DNA of 64,000 nucleotides from Polymorphum gilvum SL003B-26A1 (lineage in GTDB: Bacteria > Pseudomonadota > Alphaproteobacteria > Rhizobiales > Stappiaceae), in contig NC_015259.1 in NCBI RefSeq assembly GCF_000192745.1, forward strand, positions 1,689,001 through 1,753,000, given 5' to 3'. The notes below the pieces were generated by a model. It saw only the letters and a list, made by a program, of their open reading frames with translations, had not been told where the DNA came from and did no database searches. Shown here piece after piece: positions 8,656 to 17,127 of this stretch. Numbering within the stretch: the stretch's first letter is position 1; each line of letters begins with the position of its first letter. Both the position numbers and the translations under genes were made by a program.

Positions 8656-8695
8656 CCGATCAGGGCCGATCCGGGCCGATCCGGGCCGATCCGGG
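8656..8695 (+). repeat. Four tandem 10-bp repeats
   Basis: CCGATCAGGG is followed by three exact copies of CCGATCCGGG, head to tail. The array lies between the DUF1476 terminator and the aldolase start, outside any supported coding frame. It is a short array of the kind prone to copy-number change; no function is apparent. Confidence 0.9.
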
Positions 8696-8801
8696 CGGCG
8701 GTGGCCCTTGCGGAGGCGGTGCGAAGCGGCTTTGATGCCCGTCCGTCCCGTCCTCCGGCCCAGGCCGACACGCGGACGCCGAAGGAGGAAACACGTCTAC
8801 C

Positions 8802-9572
8802 ATGACCCCCGCGCAGCCCATCCTCGCCAGCCGCCTGAAGGCGGACGAAGCCATCGTGACCGCCTGGTCGACCCTTGCCGTGCCGATCCTGGCCGAACTG
8901 TTCGGCCGCGCCGGCTATGCGGCGGTGACGCTGGACATGCAGCACGGCCTGCACGACCTTGCCAGCGTGCGCGAGGGCGTGGCGTCGATCGCGCTGGGCG
9001 GCGCGCACCGGATCGTGCGCATTCCGGTCGGCGAGACTGCCACGGCGAGCCGGCTGCTCGACATGGGGGCCGAGGCGGTGATCGCGCCGATGATCAATTC
9101 GGCGGCCGACGCGCGGGCCTTCGCCGAGGCGATGAAATATCCCCCGCTCGGGGCGCGCAGCTGGGGACCGCAGCGCGGCGCGCAATTGGCCGGCCTGAGC
9201 GTGCCGGACTATCTCGTCCGGGCCAACGACGAGACGCTGGCGCTGGCCATGATCGAGACGCCGGCGGCGATCGCCGCGCTGGACGAGATCCTCGCCGTGC
9301 CCGGCATCGACGGCGTGTTCGTCGGCCCGAGCGACCTGTCGCTGACACTGTCGGGCGGGGCAAAGCTCGATCCGGGCGGGGAGAAGACGCTGGCGGCGGC
9401 GGCCGAGATCGCGACGCGGGCGCGGGCGGCGGGCAAGATTGCCGGCATCTTCTGCCTGGAGCCGGAGACGGTCGGCAAGGCGAAGGCGATGGGCTACCGC
9501 CTGATGGCCTATGGCGGCGATATGTCGCTGTTCCTCGGCGCGGCGCAGCAGGCGGTCAAGGCGGCCGGTTGA
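8802..9572 (+). CDS. HpcH/HpaI-family class II aldolase
   Basis: 256 residues with a GGAGG-like AAGGAGGAAAC upstream of the ATG. The family signatures are present: AGYAAVTLDMQHG with the catalytic-base His near residue 49, MIETPAAIAALDEILAVPGIDGVFVGPSDLS around 145-180, and GYRLMAYGGDMSLF near the end. Members retro-aldol-cleave 4-hydroxy-2-oxo acids such as 4-hydroxy-2-oxoheptanedioate to pyruvate plus an aldehyde, using a divalent metal. A substrate cannot be assigned, and no aromatic-degradation genes are nearby. The position of the usual DxEHG Glu reads Gln (DMQHG), which occurs in some subfamilies. Confidence 0.88.
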   Translation: MTPAQPILASRLKADEAIVTAWSTLAVPILAELFGRAGYAAVTLDMQHGLHDLASVREGVASIALGGAHRIVRIPVGETATASRLLDMGAEAVIAPMINSAADARAFAEAMKYPPLGARSWGPQRGAQLAGLSVPDYLVRANDETLALAMIETPAAIAALDEILAVPGIDGVFVGPSDLSLTLSGGAKLDPGGEKTLAAAAEIATRARAAGKIAGIFCLEPETVGKAKAMGYRLMAYGGDMSLFLGAAQQAVKAAG

Positions 9573-9704
9573 TCTGCCGCAAGGACGCAGGGCGGCAATG
9601 GCGCGAGGATTCCCGCCGTCCAAGGGCGGGTCTGAAGGGGGCGCGCGGCGCCCGGACGGCCGGGACCCGTCCGCCGTTGCAGATCCGACAGGAGCCTTGC
9701 CGCC

Positions 9705-9923
9705 ATGTGGAAGCTCGCCGTCGTCTTTTTCATCGTCATCGGCCCGACCCTCGCCGGGATCGGCGCCCTGATCCCGCTCACCGTGTTCGGGGTCAATGCC
9801 TTCGACCCGCTGATCCTGGCCGGCTGCGCGGCCGCCGGCGCGATCGTCGCGCTGCCGGTCAGCTATCTGGTCGCTCGGCGCGTCAACGAGTTGATCCAGC
9901 CCAGGGGCCCGCGCACCGCCTGA
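9705..9923 (+). CDS. Small two-helix membrane protein
   Basis: 72 residues with two predicted membrane helices (about 3-23 and 31-57), a short loop and an Arg-rich C-terminal tail (ARRVNELIQPRGPR). A GGAG-type site (AGGAGCC) precedes the ATG. Similar short proteins occur widely in Rhizobiales and are often mislabelled CTP synthetase in databases; nothing in this sequence supports that activity. It converges on the RBBP9-like hydrolase, with 6 bases between stops. Confidence 0.75.
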   Translation: MWKLAVVFFIVIGPTLAGIGALIPLTVFGVNAFDPLILAGCAAAGAIVALPVSYLVARRVNELIQPRGPRTA

Positions 9924-9929
9924 GCGGGG

Positions 9930-10481
9930 CTATTTCAGCGCGGCCATGAAATGGGCGAAGCTCATCATGCCCTCCGGCCAGGGACCGTGGCCGGAGGCGG
10001 TGTTGATGTGGCCGGCCGCGCCGGCATCGAGCAGGGTCGTCTCCCACAGGCGCGACAGCTGGTCGGCGCGCTCGAAGGAGCAATAGGGATCGTCGCGGCT
10101 GGCGATCTGCCAGGCATGGATGCCGAGCGGGGCGGTCGGCAGCGGCGCGAAGGCCCGGCAGGGGGCGGGCACGCGGGCGCTGTCGTCGACATCGGGAGCA
10201 GCGACCAGGAAGGCGCCGCGCACCAGGGGGCGGACCTGCGGCAGGGCGTGGACCACGGCGGCGACGCCGAGGGAATGGGCGACCAGCACCACCGGCCGCG
10301 TGCAGGACCGGACCTCGTCGACGAGCTTGCCCGTCCAGTCGGCGAGGTTGGGCGTGTCCCAGTCGTCCTGCTCCACCCGGCGCGCGGTCGAGAAGCGCTC
10401 GATCCAGCGGCTCTGCCAGTGCTGCGGTCCCGAGCCGCCCCAGCCCGGCACGATGAGGATGTCCGCCTCGGCGATCTTCAT
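9930..10481 (-). CDS. RBBP9/YdeN-family serine hydrolase
   Basis: A 183-residue compact alpha/beta hydrolase. The N-terminal VPGWGGSGPQHWQSRW segment and the nucleophile elbow VAHSLG (Ser70) are hallmarks of the RBBP9/YdeN family. The C-terminal SGHGPWPEG supplies the catalytic His, and Asp is in the DDPYCS loop. Natural substrates of bacterial members are mostly unknown. It stands alone on the minus strand, downstream of the BA14K gene and its terminator. Confidence 0.9.
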   Translation of the reverse strand: MKIAEADILIVPGWGGSGPQHWQSRWIERFSTARRVEQDDWDTPNLADWTGKLVDEVRSCTRPVVLVAHSLGVAAVVHALPQVRPLVRGAFLVAAPDVDDSARVPAPCRAFAPLPTAPLGIHAWQIASRDDPYCSFERADQLSRLWETTLLDAGAAGHINTASGHGPWPEGMMSFAHFMAALK

Positions 10482-10559
10482 GGACCCGTCTCCCGTCCTG
10501 TTCGGCGCGTGCGCCGTCTGTAGAGCGGGAGGCGGCGGGCGATCAAGGGCGACGACGCG

Positions 10560-10588
10560 AAAAAGGGGATGCCGGTGACGGCATCCCC
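10560..10588 (-). terminator. Rho-independent terminator after BA14K gene
   Basis: A 10-bp stem (10565-10574 GGGGATGCCG with 10579-10588) has a GTGA tetraloop. Read on the minus strand it is followed by five T. It lies 38 bases beyond the BA14K stop. Confidence 0.92.
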
Positions 10589-10625
10589 CGAGGGTGTCGC
10601 GATGGGTCTGGCGATCGCTGCTCGG

Positions 10626-11087
10626 TCAGGGCCAGTAGGGAGACCGGCAGGCGCGGCGCGGGCCGTTGTAGGGCTGGAACGTGTTGTCGTAGGCCCGATA
10701 GGACTTGTAGCGCCGCTGGCACCAGTTGTAGTGGGCCGCCGGCAGGCCGCGCGGGGCGGGCTGGGCCATCCCCTGGCCGAGGAACAGGCCGAGAGCGAAG
10801 GCGGCGGGCGGGAACCACCAGCCGTTGTACTGGCGATAGCCGGGACGGTAGTCCCGGTAGCCGCGGTGGCCGTTGTAGTAGGGATGGCCGCGGTGGTGAT
10901 AGTAGCCCTTGCCGTGCGGGTGCTGCGGCGGCTGGCGCTTCTGGACGAGGACGAGATTGTCGTCGACGACGGCGCCGGCAGCGGGGCCGGCCTTGGGCAG
11001 CGGCAGGGCCGTGGCGCCGGGGGCGATCGCCGCGACGCCGATGGCGGCGGCTGCCAGGGCTGCGATCAGTCTGTTCCTGCGGGTCAT
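10626..11087 (-). CDS. BA14K family exported protein
   Basis: 153 residues from ATG 11087, with GAGGAAA upstream. A signal peptide (TRRNRLIAALAAAAIGVAAIAPGATA) leads into a His/Tyr/Gly-rich middle (HHRGHPYYNGHRGYRD). One hydrophobic segment (PPAAFALGLFLGQ) is followed by the diagnostic BA14K C-terminus (HYNWCQRRYKSYRAYDNTF), ending in a second Cys (RRACRSPYWP). BA14K proteins are immunoreactive, lectin-like envelope proteins first described in Brucella and are a Rhizobiales marker. It is a single-gene unit ending at a strong terminator. Confidence 0.9.
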   Translation of the reverse strand: MTRRNRLIAALAAAAIGVAAIAPGATALPLPKAGPAAGAVVDDNLVLVQKRQPPQHPHGKGYYHHRGHPYYNGHRGYRDYRPGYRQYNGWWFPPAAFALGLFLGQGMAQPAPRGLPAAHYNWCQRRYKSYRAYDNTFQPYNGPRRACRSPYWP

Positions 11088-11291
11088 GGGGTTTCCTCGC
11101 TCGGTGGTCGCTTCGCGCTTCACCCGGACAACCGTTCAGGTCAAGAATGGTTCCCGGGGTCGACACCGCTCGCCGACCGATCCGGCGTGTAAAAACACGC
11201 CCGCCCGACGATGCCGTTTCAGTATGGCATCACCGGCGCCGGTTTTCATCGTGGCAACTACGGACCCGGGAGGGGCTCCCGACGGGCGCCG

Positions 11292-12620
11292 TCACGCCGC
11301 GCCGAACACCCGCCTGAAGATCACGTCGACGTTCTTGGTGTGGTAGCCGAGATCGAAGCGGTCCCTGATGTCCTCTTCCGAAAGATAGCGACGCACGTCG
11401 GCGTCGTTCAGCAGCTCGGTGAGGAAGTCGACGCCGGCGGCCCCGGAGACCTGGTAGCTTTCCCAGACCTTCATGGCGTTGCGCTGGACGAGGCGGTAGG
11501 CGTCCTCGCGCGAGCAGCCGGCCTGGGTCAGCGCCAGCAGGATGCGCTGGGAGTGCACCAGGCCGCCGAGCCGGTCCATGTTGCCGATCATGCGCTCCGG
11601 ATAGACCAGGAGCTTGTCGATGACATTGGTCAGGCGCGCGAGGGCGAAGTCGAGGGTGACGGTCGCGTCCGGACCGATCATGCGCTCGACCGACGAGTGC
11701 GAGATGTCGCGCTCGTGCCACAGCGCCACATTCTCCATGGCCGGGATGGCGTAGCCGCGCACCAGTCGGGCCAGGCCGGTGAGGTTCTCGGTCAGCACCG
11801 GGTTGCGCTTGTGCGGCATGGCCGACGAGCCCTTCTGGCCGGGGGAGAAATATTCCTCGGCTTCCAGGACCTCGGTGCGCTGCAGGTGGCGGATCTCGGT
11901 GGCGACGCGCTCGATCGACGAGGCGATGACGCCGAGCGTGGCGAAATACATGGCGTGGCGGTCGCGCGGGATGACCTGGGTCGAGACCGGCTCGGCCTTC
12001 AGGCCCATAGCGCGGGCGACGTGCTCCTCGACGCGCGGATCGATGTTGGCGAAGGTGCCGACGGCGCCGGAGATGGCGCAGGTGGCGATTTCCTCGCGCG
12101 CGTTGACGAGGCGGGTGCGGCAGCGGTCGAACTCGGCGTAGGCTTCCGCCATTTTCAGGCCGAAGGTGACCGGCTCGGCGTGGATGCCGTGGGAGCGGCC
12201 GATGCAGACCGTGTCCTTGTGCTCGAAGGCGCGGCGCTTGAGGGCGGCCAGCAGCGCGTCCATGTCCTTCAGCAGCAGATCGGTGGCGCGCACCAGCTGC
12301 ACGTTGAAGCAGGTGTCCAGCACGTCCGAGGACGTCATGCCCTGATGGACGAAACGGGCATCCGGGCCGACGATTTCGGCCAGATGGGTCAGGAAGGCGA
12401 TGACGTCGTGCCTGGTCTCGCGCTCGATCTCGTCGATGCGATCGATGTCGAAGGTGGCCGCGCCGCCCTTGTCCCAGATGGTCCTGGCGGCCTCCTTCGG
12501 GATCACGCCCAACTCGGCCAGCGCGTCGCAGGCATGGGCCTCGATCTCGAACCAGATGCGGAACTTGGTTTCGGGCGACCAGATGGCGACCATGTCGGGT
12601 CGCGAATAGCGCGGGATCAT
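11292..12620 (-). CDS. purB: Adenylosuccinate lyase
   Basis: A 442-residue member of the fumarase/aspartase superfamily that releases fumarate from SAICAR and adenylosuccinate in purine synthesis. TSSDVLDT is near residue 96, the catalytic-His region [10 protein letters not shown] is at 141-150, and the superfamily signature [11 protein letters not shown] is at 264-274. Length and motifs are complete. In Rhizobiales purB usually lies near DUF1476 and purC; here about 2.7 kb of other genes separates them. Confidence 0.96.
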   Translation of the reverse strand: MIPRYSRPDMVAIWSPETKFRIWFEIEAHACDALAELGVIPKEAARTIWDKGGAATFDIDRIDEIERETRHDVIAFLTHLAEIVGPDARFVHQGMTSSDVLDTCFNVQLVRATDLLLKDMDALLAALKRRAFEHKDTVCIGRSHGIHAEPVTFGLKMAEAYAEFDRCRTRLVNAREEIATCAISGAVGTFANIDPRVEEHVARAMGLKAEPVSTQVIPRDRHAMYFATLGVIASSIERVATEIRHLQRTEVLEAEEYFSPGQKGSSAMPHKRNPVLTENLTGLARLVRGYAIPAMENVALWHERDISHSSVERMIGPDATVTLDFALARLTNVIDKLLVYPERMIGNMDRLGGLVHSQRILLALTQAGCSREDAYRLVQRNAMKVWESYQVSGAAGVDFLTELLNDADVRRYLSEEDIRDRFDLGYHTKNVDVIFRRVFGAA

Positions 12621-12690
12621 CGCTGTCCTCGTTCTTGGCAGACGCGGGGGGTGGCGTCGCGAAGCGCAATAGCAGAGAGCGCGACGGGGC

Positions 12691-13257
12691 TCAATGCGAC
12701 GGGCGGCGAATGCCCGGACCGGCTCGGGTCGGGAGCGCCTGGCGGCGGGTGAAGACGAGGGCGGCGAGAAGCAGCAGCGGCAGGCCCCAGGGCAGCAGGA
12801 TACGCATGCCCTCGATGCCGAACAGATAGGCGGCCGTGGCGCCGGTCATCAGCGTCTCGACGATCCAGGCCTTCGAAAGGGTCGCGTCGTGCCACTGCGC
12901 GTAATAGGCGCGGAACTGGAGGAAGAACAGCAGGGCGGTCGTGGCGACCGTCCCGATGCCCAGCGACAGGACCATGGCGGCGAACCTGGCCGACGGGTGC
13001 CGGCGCAGGCAGGCGACCACCGCAGCGGCGATCCAGGCGACGAAGGAGCCCAGCAGGCCGCCGGCGGCGAACAGGAGGACGATCGCCAGGGTGCGGGCGG
13101 TGAGGCCCTGTTCGGCCCACCACAGGTGGCCCGCGGCGAGGCCGGCCATGGCGAGCGCCCACAGCGGCGCGAACAGGGCGGCATCGGGCAGGGCGACCCG
13201 CACCGTTGCCGCGATGGTCGGCCTTGCCGGCCAGATGTGTTGCCGTTCCGCACGCAT
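12691..13257 (-). CDS. Multi-pass membrane protein of unknown function
   Basis: 188 residues with about five hydrophobic segments: ALFAPLWALAMAGLAAGHLW, IVLLFAAGGLLGSFVAWIAAAVVA, AMVLSLGIGTVATTALLFFL, a weaker TGATAAYLFGIEG, and LPWGLPLLLLAALVF, then a basic tail. I do not recognise a family. It starts 634 bases upstream of purB on the same strand, ends 70 bases before the purB start and may be read through into it. No conserved catalytic motif is visible. Confidence 0.75.
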   Translation of the reverse strand: MRAERQHIWPARPTIAATVRVALPDAALFAPLWALAMAGLAAGHLWWAEQGLTARTLAIVLLFAAGGLLGSFVAWIAAAVVACLRRHPSARFAAMVLSLGIGTVATTALLFFLQFRAYYAQWHDATLSKAWIVETLMTGATAAYLFGIEGMRILLPWGLPLLLLAALVFTRRQALPTRAGPGIRRPSH

Positions 13258-13344
13258 GCTCGTCGTCTTCGCAGGATCTTCAGGTTATCGGAACAGTGTT
13301 GCCGGCAAAGCCTAACAAGCGATGGATAGCGGCGCGCGCGAGCG

Positions 13345-14097
13345 TCAGAATCGGCCCGTGACGGCCAGATAGCGGCCGTCCGGACCCTCGAAGCCGACCG
13401 TCTCCATGAGAAGCAGCACGGCGAAGACTGGATCCCCGTCCGCGGGATAGTGGGTAAGGATACGTTCGATCGAGTAGCCGAGCGGGCAGTTGCGGCTCGC
13501 CGGCAGGGTCCTGTCCTCGGCGAGCACGGTCGTGCGGGCGCTCCGGACGAGCGTCAGGCGGAAGCCGCGGGTCTCGGCGCCATAGTCGGCGCAGTGGCCG
13601 GCGGGCAGCGGAAACTCGGTAAGCGCGAACTCGAGCGGATCGTCGATCGGCGGCAGCACCCGGCGCGGCACGACCATCAGGTGATGGGGATCGGCGGACA
13701 TTTCTGTCGGGGGATTGTGGCCGACGAGCGTGCCGAAGCCGGCGATGCCGGCACCGCGCAGGACCGGCACGGCTGCGGCGCGGTTGGCTTCGCGCGTCCT
13801 GGCGAGCGCTGCGTCGGGATCGTAGGGCGGTGCGTCGTCGATCTCGTCGCGGCGGCGGAGCGGGGAGCCGGGAACCCAGGCGTCGCGGGCGACGTCGATG
13901 ACGTAGATGCTGGAATAGGGAAAGCCGGAGCCGTCCTGGAGGCCGAACTCCTCGAAGGCGAAATGACGGCCGTCGGCGGAAAAGCCGAGGATCTCGACCT
14001 CGGCGACATCGCCGGCGACGGCCGGGCCGTAACCGATGGCGACGGCGAGGAGTACGGCGGCGCTGAGGCCGCGGCGCAGTTTCATGGGGCGGGGCAT
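13345..14097 (-). CDS. DUF2259 exported protein
   Basis: 250 residues. GGGAGAA stands 8 bases before ATG 14097. An N-terminal signal peptide (LRRGLSAAVLLAVAIGYGPAVAG) is followed by the DUF2259 pattern: EILGFSADGRHFAFEEFGLQDGSGFPYS, a VPGSPLRRR segment and a C-terminal IERILTHY domain. DUF2259 proteins are predicted periplasmic with beta-propeller-like starts; no activity is known. It is an isolated gene on the minus strand, downstream of the BASS transporter. Confidence 0.85.
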   Translation of the reverse strand: MPRPMKLRRGLSAAVLLAVAIGYGPAVAGDVAEVEILGFSADGRHFAFEEFGLQDGSGFPYSSIYVIDVARDAWVPGSPLRRRDEIDDAPPYDPDAALARTREANRAAAVPVLRGAGIAGFGTLVGHNPPTEMSADPHHLMVVPRRVLPPIDDPLEFALTEFPLPAGHCADYGAETRGFRLTLVRSARTTVLAEDRTLPASRNCPLGYSIERILTHYPADGDPVFAVLLLMETVGFEGPDGRYLAVTGRF

Positions 14098-14161
14098 GGC
14101 ATCGGTTCTCCCTGGTCGGTTCTACTTTAGTCCGGCAGGACGGCCGAAACCGTGGCCTGCG

Positions 14162-15136
14162 TCACACCGGCGGCGCCGGGGCCGGCGCGGAACGGCCGGT
14201 GTAGCGGCGCGAGAAGGGGCGCAGGAACAGCGGCAGCATGTAGATCGGCAACTGGCCGAGGCCGAAGTAGAGCCAGGTGAGATCCGGCAGCGTGCCGCCG
14301 AGGGCGGCGACCATGAGCCCCATGTTGCGGTTGCCGACGGCATGGGCGATGACGAAGGCGTCGCCGCGTGCAGCGGGGGCGAAGACGAGGAGGGTCAGGC
14401 CGATCTGGGCGAGGGCGACGGCAAAGGTGAGCAGGGCGATGCCGGCCGACAGCAGCGGACGCGAAGAGAAGCTGGCGGCGACGCCATCCATGACGGCGAC
14501 GGCGAAGAACAGCAGCAGCAGGACGTTGGCCCCGTCGATGTGGTCGTGGGCGGCGGCGATCCGCTCCAGCCCGACGAGCCGGCGCAGGAGCCAGGCGATC
14601 AGCATCGAGCCGGCGAGCAGCGAGATCAGCTTGACCGCAAGGGTCAGCCCGTCGACCGGCAGGACGTCGCCGAGCATCAGTTCGCCGATCAGCGGCGCCG
14701 ACAGCGGCACGAGCAGGATCGAGGCGACCAGCACCGTCAGGCTGAGGGCGCCGTCGAGGCCGAGCAGATACATGAAGGCGGGGGCGGACATGATCGCGGG
14801 AGCTGCAGTGACGATGAACAGCGCGAGCATCAGGTCGGGCTGGAGATCGGCAAGGCCGGCCGCGCGCGCCGCGGTGCCGGCCACGAGGGGCACGGCGACC
14901 GTCATCCAAAGGGCGGCGAGCAGGACGAGACGCGGCCGGCGCAGGCGCACGCGGACGGCGGCCGGATCGACGCGCAGGAACGCGAACACCAGCAGCACGA
15001 AGATCGCTTCCGCGACCCAGGGGCGGGCGAGCGCGGACAACTGGGGGACCGCCATGCCGGCCAGCGCGCTGAGCGCGACGGCGCTCGTACCGCGCCGTCC
15101 GATCCACGCGAGCGCGGCCGTTGCCCCTCTGATCAT
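14162..15136 (-). CDS. Bile acid:sodium symporter (BASS) superfamily transporter
   Basis: 324 residues from ATG 15136 with nine to ten hydrophobic helices. An in-frame extension upstream reads the antisense of the neighbouring oxidase and is rejected. Diagnostic motifs are FIVTAAPAIMSAPAFMYLLGLDGALS in the middle and AVGNRNMGLMVAALGG near residue 270, the BASS substrate/sodium crossover region. Substrates of bacterial members include organic acids and pantoate-like compounds; none can be assigned here. It is divergent from the DadA-like oxidase, with about 96 bases between starts, so shared control is possible. Confidence 0.82.
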   Translation of the reverse strand: MIRGATAALAWIGRRGTSAVALSALAGMAVPQLSALARPWVAEAIFVLLVFAFLRVDPAAVRVRLRRPRLVLLAALWMTVAVPLVAGTAARAAGLADLQPDLMLALFIVTAAPAIMSAPAFMYLLGLDGALSLTVLVASILLVPLSAPLIGELMLGDVLPVDGLTLAVKLISLLAGSMLIAWLLRRLVGLERIAAAHDHIDGANVLLLLFFAVAVMDGVAASFSSRPLLSAGIALLTFAVALAQIGLTLLVFAPAARGDAFVIAHAVGNRNMGLMVAALGGTLPDLTWLYFGLGQLPIYMLPLFLRPFSRRYTGRSAPAPAPPV

Positions 15137-15232
15137 TGCAGAAACACTCCTGTGCCGGGTTGGCGAAACACGGTATATGGCCAAGAATGCCCGGTGCAAC
15201 ATCCGGTTCGTGCGTTCGGGAAGGTGCATGGG

Positions 15233-16477
15233 GTGCAGACAGTTGACGTGATCGTGCTGGGGGCGGGCATCGTCGGGGCCTCGACGGCGCTGCAGCTCCA
15301 GCGCAAGGGACTGGAGGTCGCCCTCATCGACCGTCGGCAGCCCGGCGAGGAGACCTCGCACGGCAATGCCGGCATCATCGAGCGCAACGGCTTCGTCCCG
15401 GTCACGTTTCCCGACAAGCCGCGGCTGCTGCTCGAGATCGCGCTGAAACGATCGGTTGCGGTCAACTACGATCTCAAGGCGCTCGCCCGGCTGCTGCCCT
15501 GGCTGCAGGCGTTGCGCCGCCAGTCGAGCCGGGTGGCCCTGCAACGCTTCGCCCATGCGATCGACGCGCTGGAGCGCCATGCGGTCGGCGAACACAGGGC
15601 GCTGGCAGCGCTCGCCGACTGCGAGCGTTATTACCGGCGGACCGGCTGGATCCACCTGTTCCGCACCGAGGCAGCCTATGCCGCCGCGGAGACTGCACGG
15701 CACTATGCGCGCATCTTCGGAGCCGCATACCAGGAGCTCGGCGCGCTCGATCTCAACGAACTTGAACCGGGACTGACCGCAGACGACTGCCTCGGCGTGT
15801 TCTGGCCGGAAACCGAATCGGTGTCCAATCCCGGCGCCGTCACCAAGGCCTTCGCGCGCAAGGTCGGCGAGCTCGGCGGCCATCTCTACAACGGGGACGC
15901 GCGCCGCCTGACGCGCTCCAAGGGCGGCTGGGCAGCGATGAGCGACCGGGGACCGGTTTGGGGTCGCGCCGCGGTGGTCGCGCTCGGGCCGTGGGCGATG
16001 GACGTGCTCGGACCGCTCGGGCATCGGTTTCCCATGGCGGTCAAGCGCGGCTACCACATGCATTTTCGCGCGGTATCGGGGGTGTCGCTGACCCGACCGG
16101 TGGTCGACATGGAAAACGGCTATGTGCTGACGCCGATGGAAAAGGGCGTGCGGCTGACCACAGGCGTGGAATTCGCTGCGCGCGATGCGCCGCCAACACC
16201 GGTGCAGATCGATCGGGCGAAGGCCTGCGCGAAGGAGATCTTCCCGCTCGGCGCGCCGGCCGAGGCCGAGCCCTGGATGGGCAGCCGGCCGTGCCTGCCG
16301 GATTCGCTGCCGGTCGTCGGCGCCTCGCCGATCGCCCCGGGCCTGTGGCTCAATTTCGGCCATGGCCATGTCGGCTTCACGCTGGGGCCGGTGACCGGGC
16401 GGCTGATCGCCGAGATGATCGCCGGACAGGCGCCGTTCGTCGACCCCTCGGCCCTGTCGCCGCTGCGGTTCCTGTGA
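15233..16477 (+). CDS. FAD-dependent D-amino-acid dehydrogenase-like oxidoreductase
   Basis: 414 residues from GTG 15233, chosen because GGGAAGG lies 8 bases upstream and the Rossmann strand begins at once (QTVDVIVLGAGIVGAS). A far longer open frame upstream is antisense to the transporter. The dinucleotide motif GxGxxG is at residues 9-14 and the ATG-like SHGNAGIIE near 45. The C-terminal GSRPCLPDSLPVVG and GHGHVGFTLGPVTGRL motifs are those of DadA/glycine oxidase-type enzymes. It probably oxidises a D-amino or N-substituted amino acid. It converges on the Lrp-type regulator. Confidence 0.87.
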   Translation: MQTVDVIVLGAGIVGASTALQLQRKGLEVALIDRRQPGEETSHGNAGIIERNGFVPVTFPDKPRLLLEIALKRSVAVNYDLKALARLLPWLQALRRQSSRVALQRFAHAIDALERHAVGEHRALAALADCERYYRRTGWIHLFRTEAAYAAAETARHYARIFGAAYQELGALDLNELEPGLTADDCLGVFWPETESVSNPGAVTKAFARKVGELGGHLYNGDARRLTRSKGGWAAMSDRGPVWGRAAVVALGPWAMDVLGPLGHRFPMAVKRGYHMHFRAVSGVSLTRPVVDMENGYVLTPMEKGVRLTTGVEFAARDAPPTPVQIDRAKACAKEIFPLGAPAEAEPWMGSRPCLPDSLPVVGASPIAPGLWLNFGHGHVGFTLGPVTGRLIAEMIAGQAPFVDPSALSPLRFL

Positions 16478-16487
16478 GCGGCGGCGG

Positions 16488-16967
16488 TTATCGCTCCCGC
16501 AGCGGCAGGGCGACGGTGTCCTTCACCGTGTTGACGACGATGCGCGACTGCACGTCCGAGACGAGCGTGTTGTCGAGCAGCTTCAGGCGCAGGAAGTTGT
16601 CATAGGCCTTGATGTCGTCGGCGACGACCTTGATCAGGTAGTCGACGGCGCCGGTGATGCGTTCGCAGGTGACCACCTCGGGCCAGGCGTGGACCAGACG
16701 GTCGAAGGTCTCCATGTTCTCCCGGCTCGGCACGGCCAGCTTGACGAAGGCATAGGAGACGAAGCCGAGGCCGACCGCCTCGCGGTCGACCACCGCCACG
16801 ATCTGGCGAATCACCCCGTGTTCCTTGAGCTTCTTGATGCGGCGCCAGCAGGGCGTCTGGCTCATGCCCGCCTCGCGCGCGACGTCGGCGATCGACAGGG
16901 ACGCGTCGCGCTGGAGGACGCGCAAGACGCGGATGTCGGATGGATCGAGGAGAAAATTTTCTGTCAT
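16488..16967 (-). CDS. Lrp/AsnC-family transcriptional regulator
   Basis: 159 residues from ATG 16967. Residues 8-60 form the winged HTH (LRVLQRDASLSIADVAREAGMSQTPCWRRIKKL), followed by an RAM/effector domain (VAVVDREAVGLGFVSYAFVKL, ERITGAVDYLIKVVADD). It is divergent from the indolepyruvate oxidoreductase gene with 156 bases between starts, an arrangement common in alphaproteobacteria. It probably controls that gene in response to an amino acid, and itself. The next gene downstream is the convergent oxidase. Confidence 0.93.
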   Translation of the reverse strand: MTENFLLDPSDIRVLRVLQRDASLSIADVAREAGMSQTPCWRRIKKLKEHGVIRQIVAVVDREAVGLGFVSYAFVKLAVPSRENMETFDRLVHAWPEVVTCERITGAVDYLIKVVADDIKAYDNFLRLKLLDNTLVSDVQSRIVVNTVKDTVALPLRER

Positions 16968-16982
16968 GGCGGGATAGGCGGA

Positions 16983-17009
16983 ATAATTCTCGTGGGCGCT
17001 CGCGATTAT
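16983..17009. promoter_or_regulatory. Candidate Lrp operator between lrp and the indolepyruvate oxidoreductase
   Basis: Short inverted arms ATAAT (16983-16987) and ATTAT (17005-17009) are 22 bases apart on the same face of the helix in an AT-enriched stretch of the divergent region. The arms are only 5 bp, so this is weak support. The location is what makes it plausible. Confidence 0.3.
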
Positions 17010-17034
17010 CTGGCACAATAGCACAGAAATCGTC

Positions 17035-17127
17035 ATGAAAAAGGAGGATTATGGCGCCTCAGAGGCTGGTTTTTTCCGCCGCGCCGGTCCGCGCGGCAGG
17101 GACGAGCCGAGGAGGGGAAGACGATGA
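17035..17127 (+). CDS. 30-codon leader ORF coupled to the indolepyruvate oxidoreductase gene
   Basis: ATG 17035 opens MKKEDYGASEAGFFRRAG and continues with a very Arg-rich tail. The frame stops at TGA 17125-17127, overlapping the ATG (17124) of the oxidoreductase as ATGA. Such overlap usually means translational coupling. Its own ribosome site is weak. An alternative reading is that AAGGAGG (17041-17047) serves the ATG at 17051 in another frame, but the 3-base spacing is poor. There is no homology to judge by; a leader peptide is an inference. Confidence 0.35.
   Translation: MKKEDYGASEAGFFRRAGPRGRDEPRRGRR

Noticed and set aside
14162-16369. 735-codon minus-strand frame spanning oxidase and transporter
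   Set aside because: Only the last 324 codons (from 15136) are a BASS transporter. The rest is antisense to the FAD oxidase.
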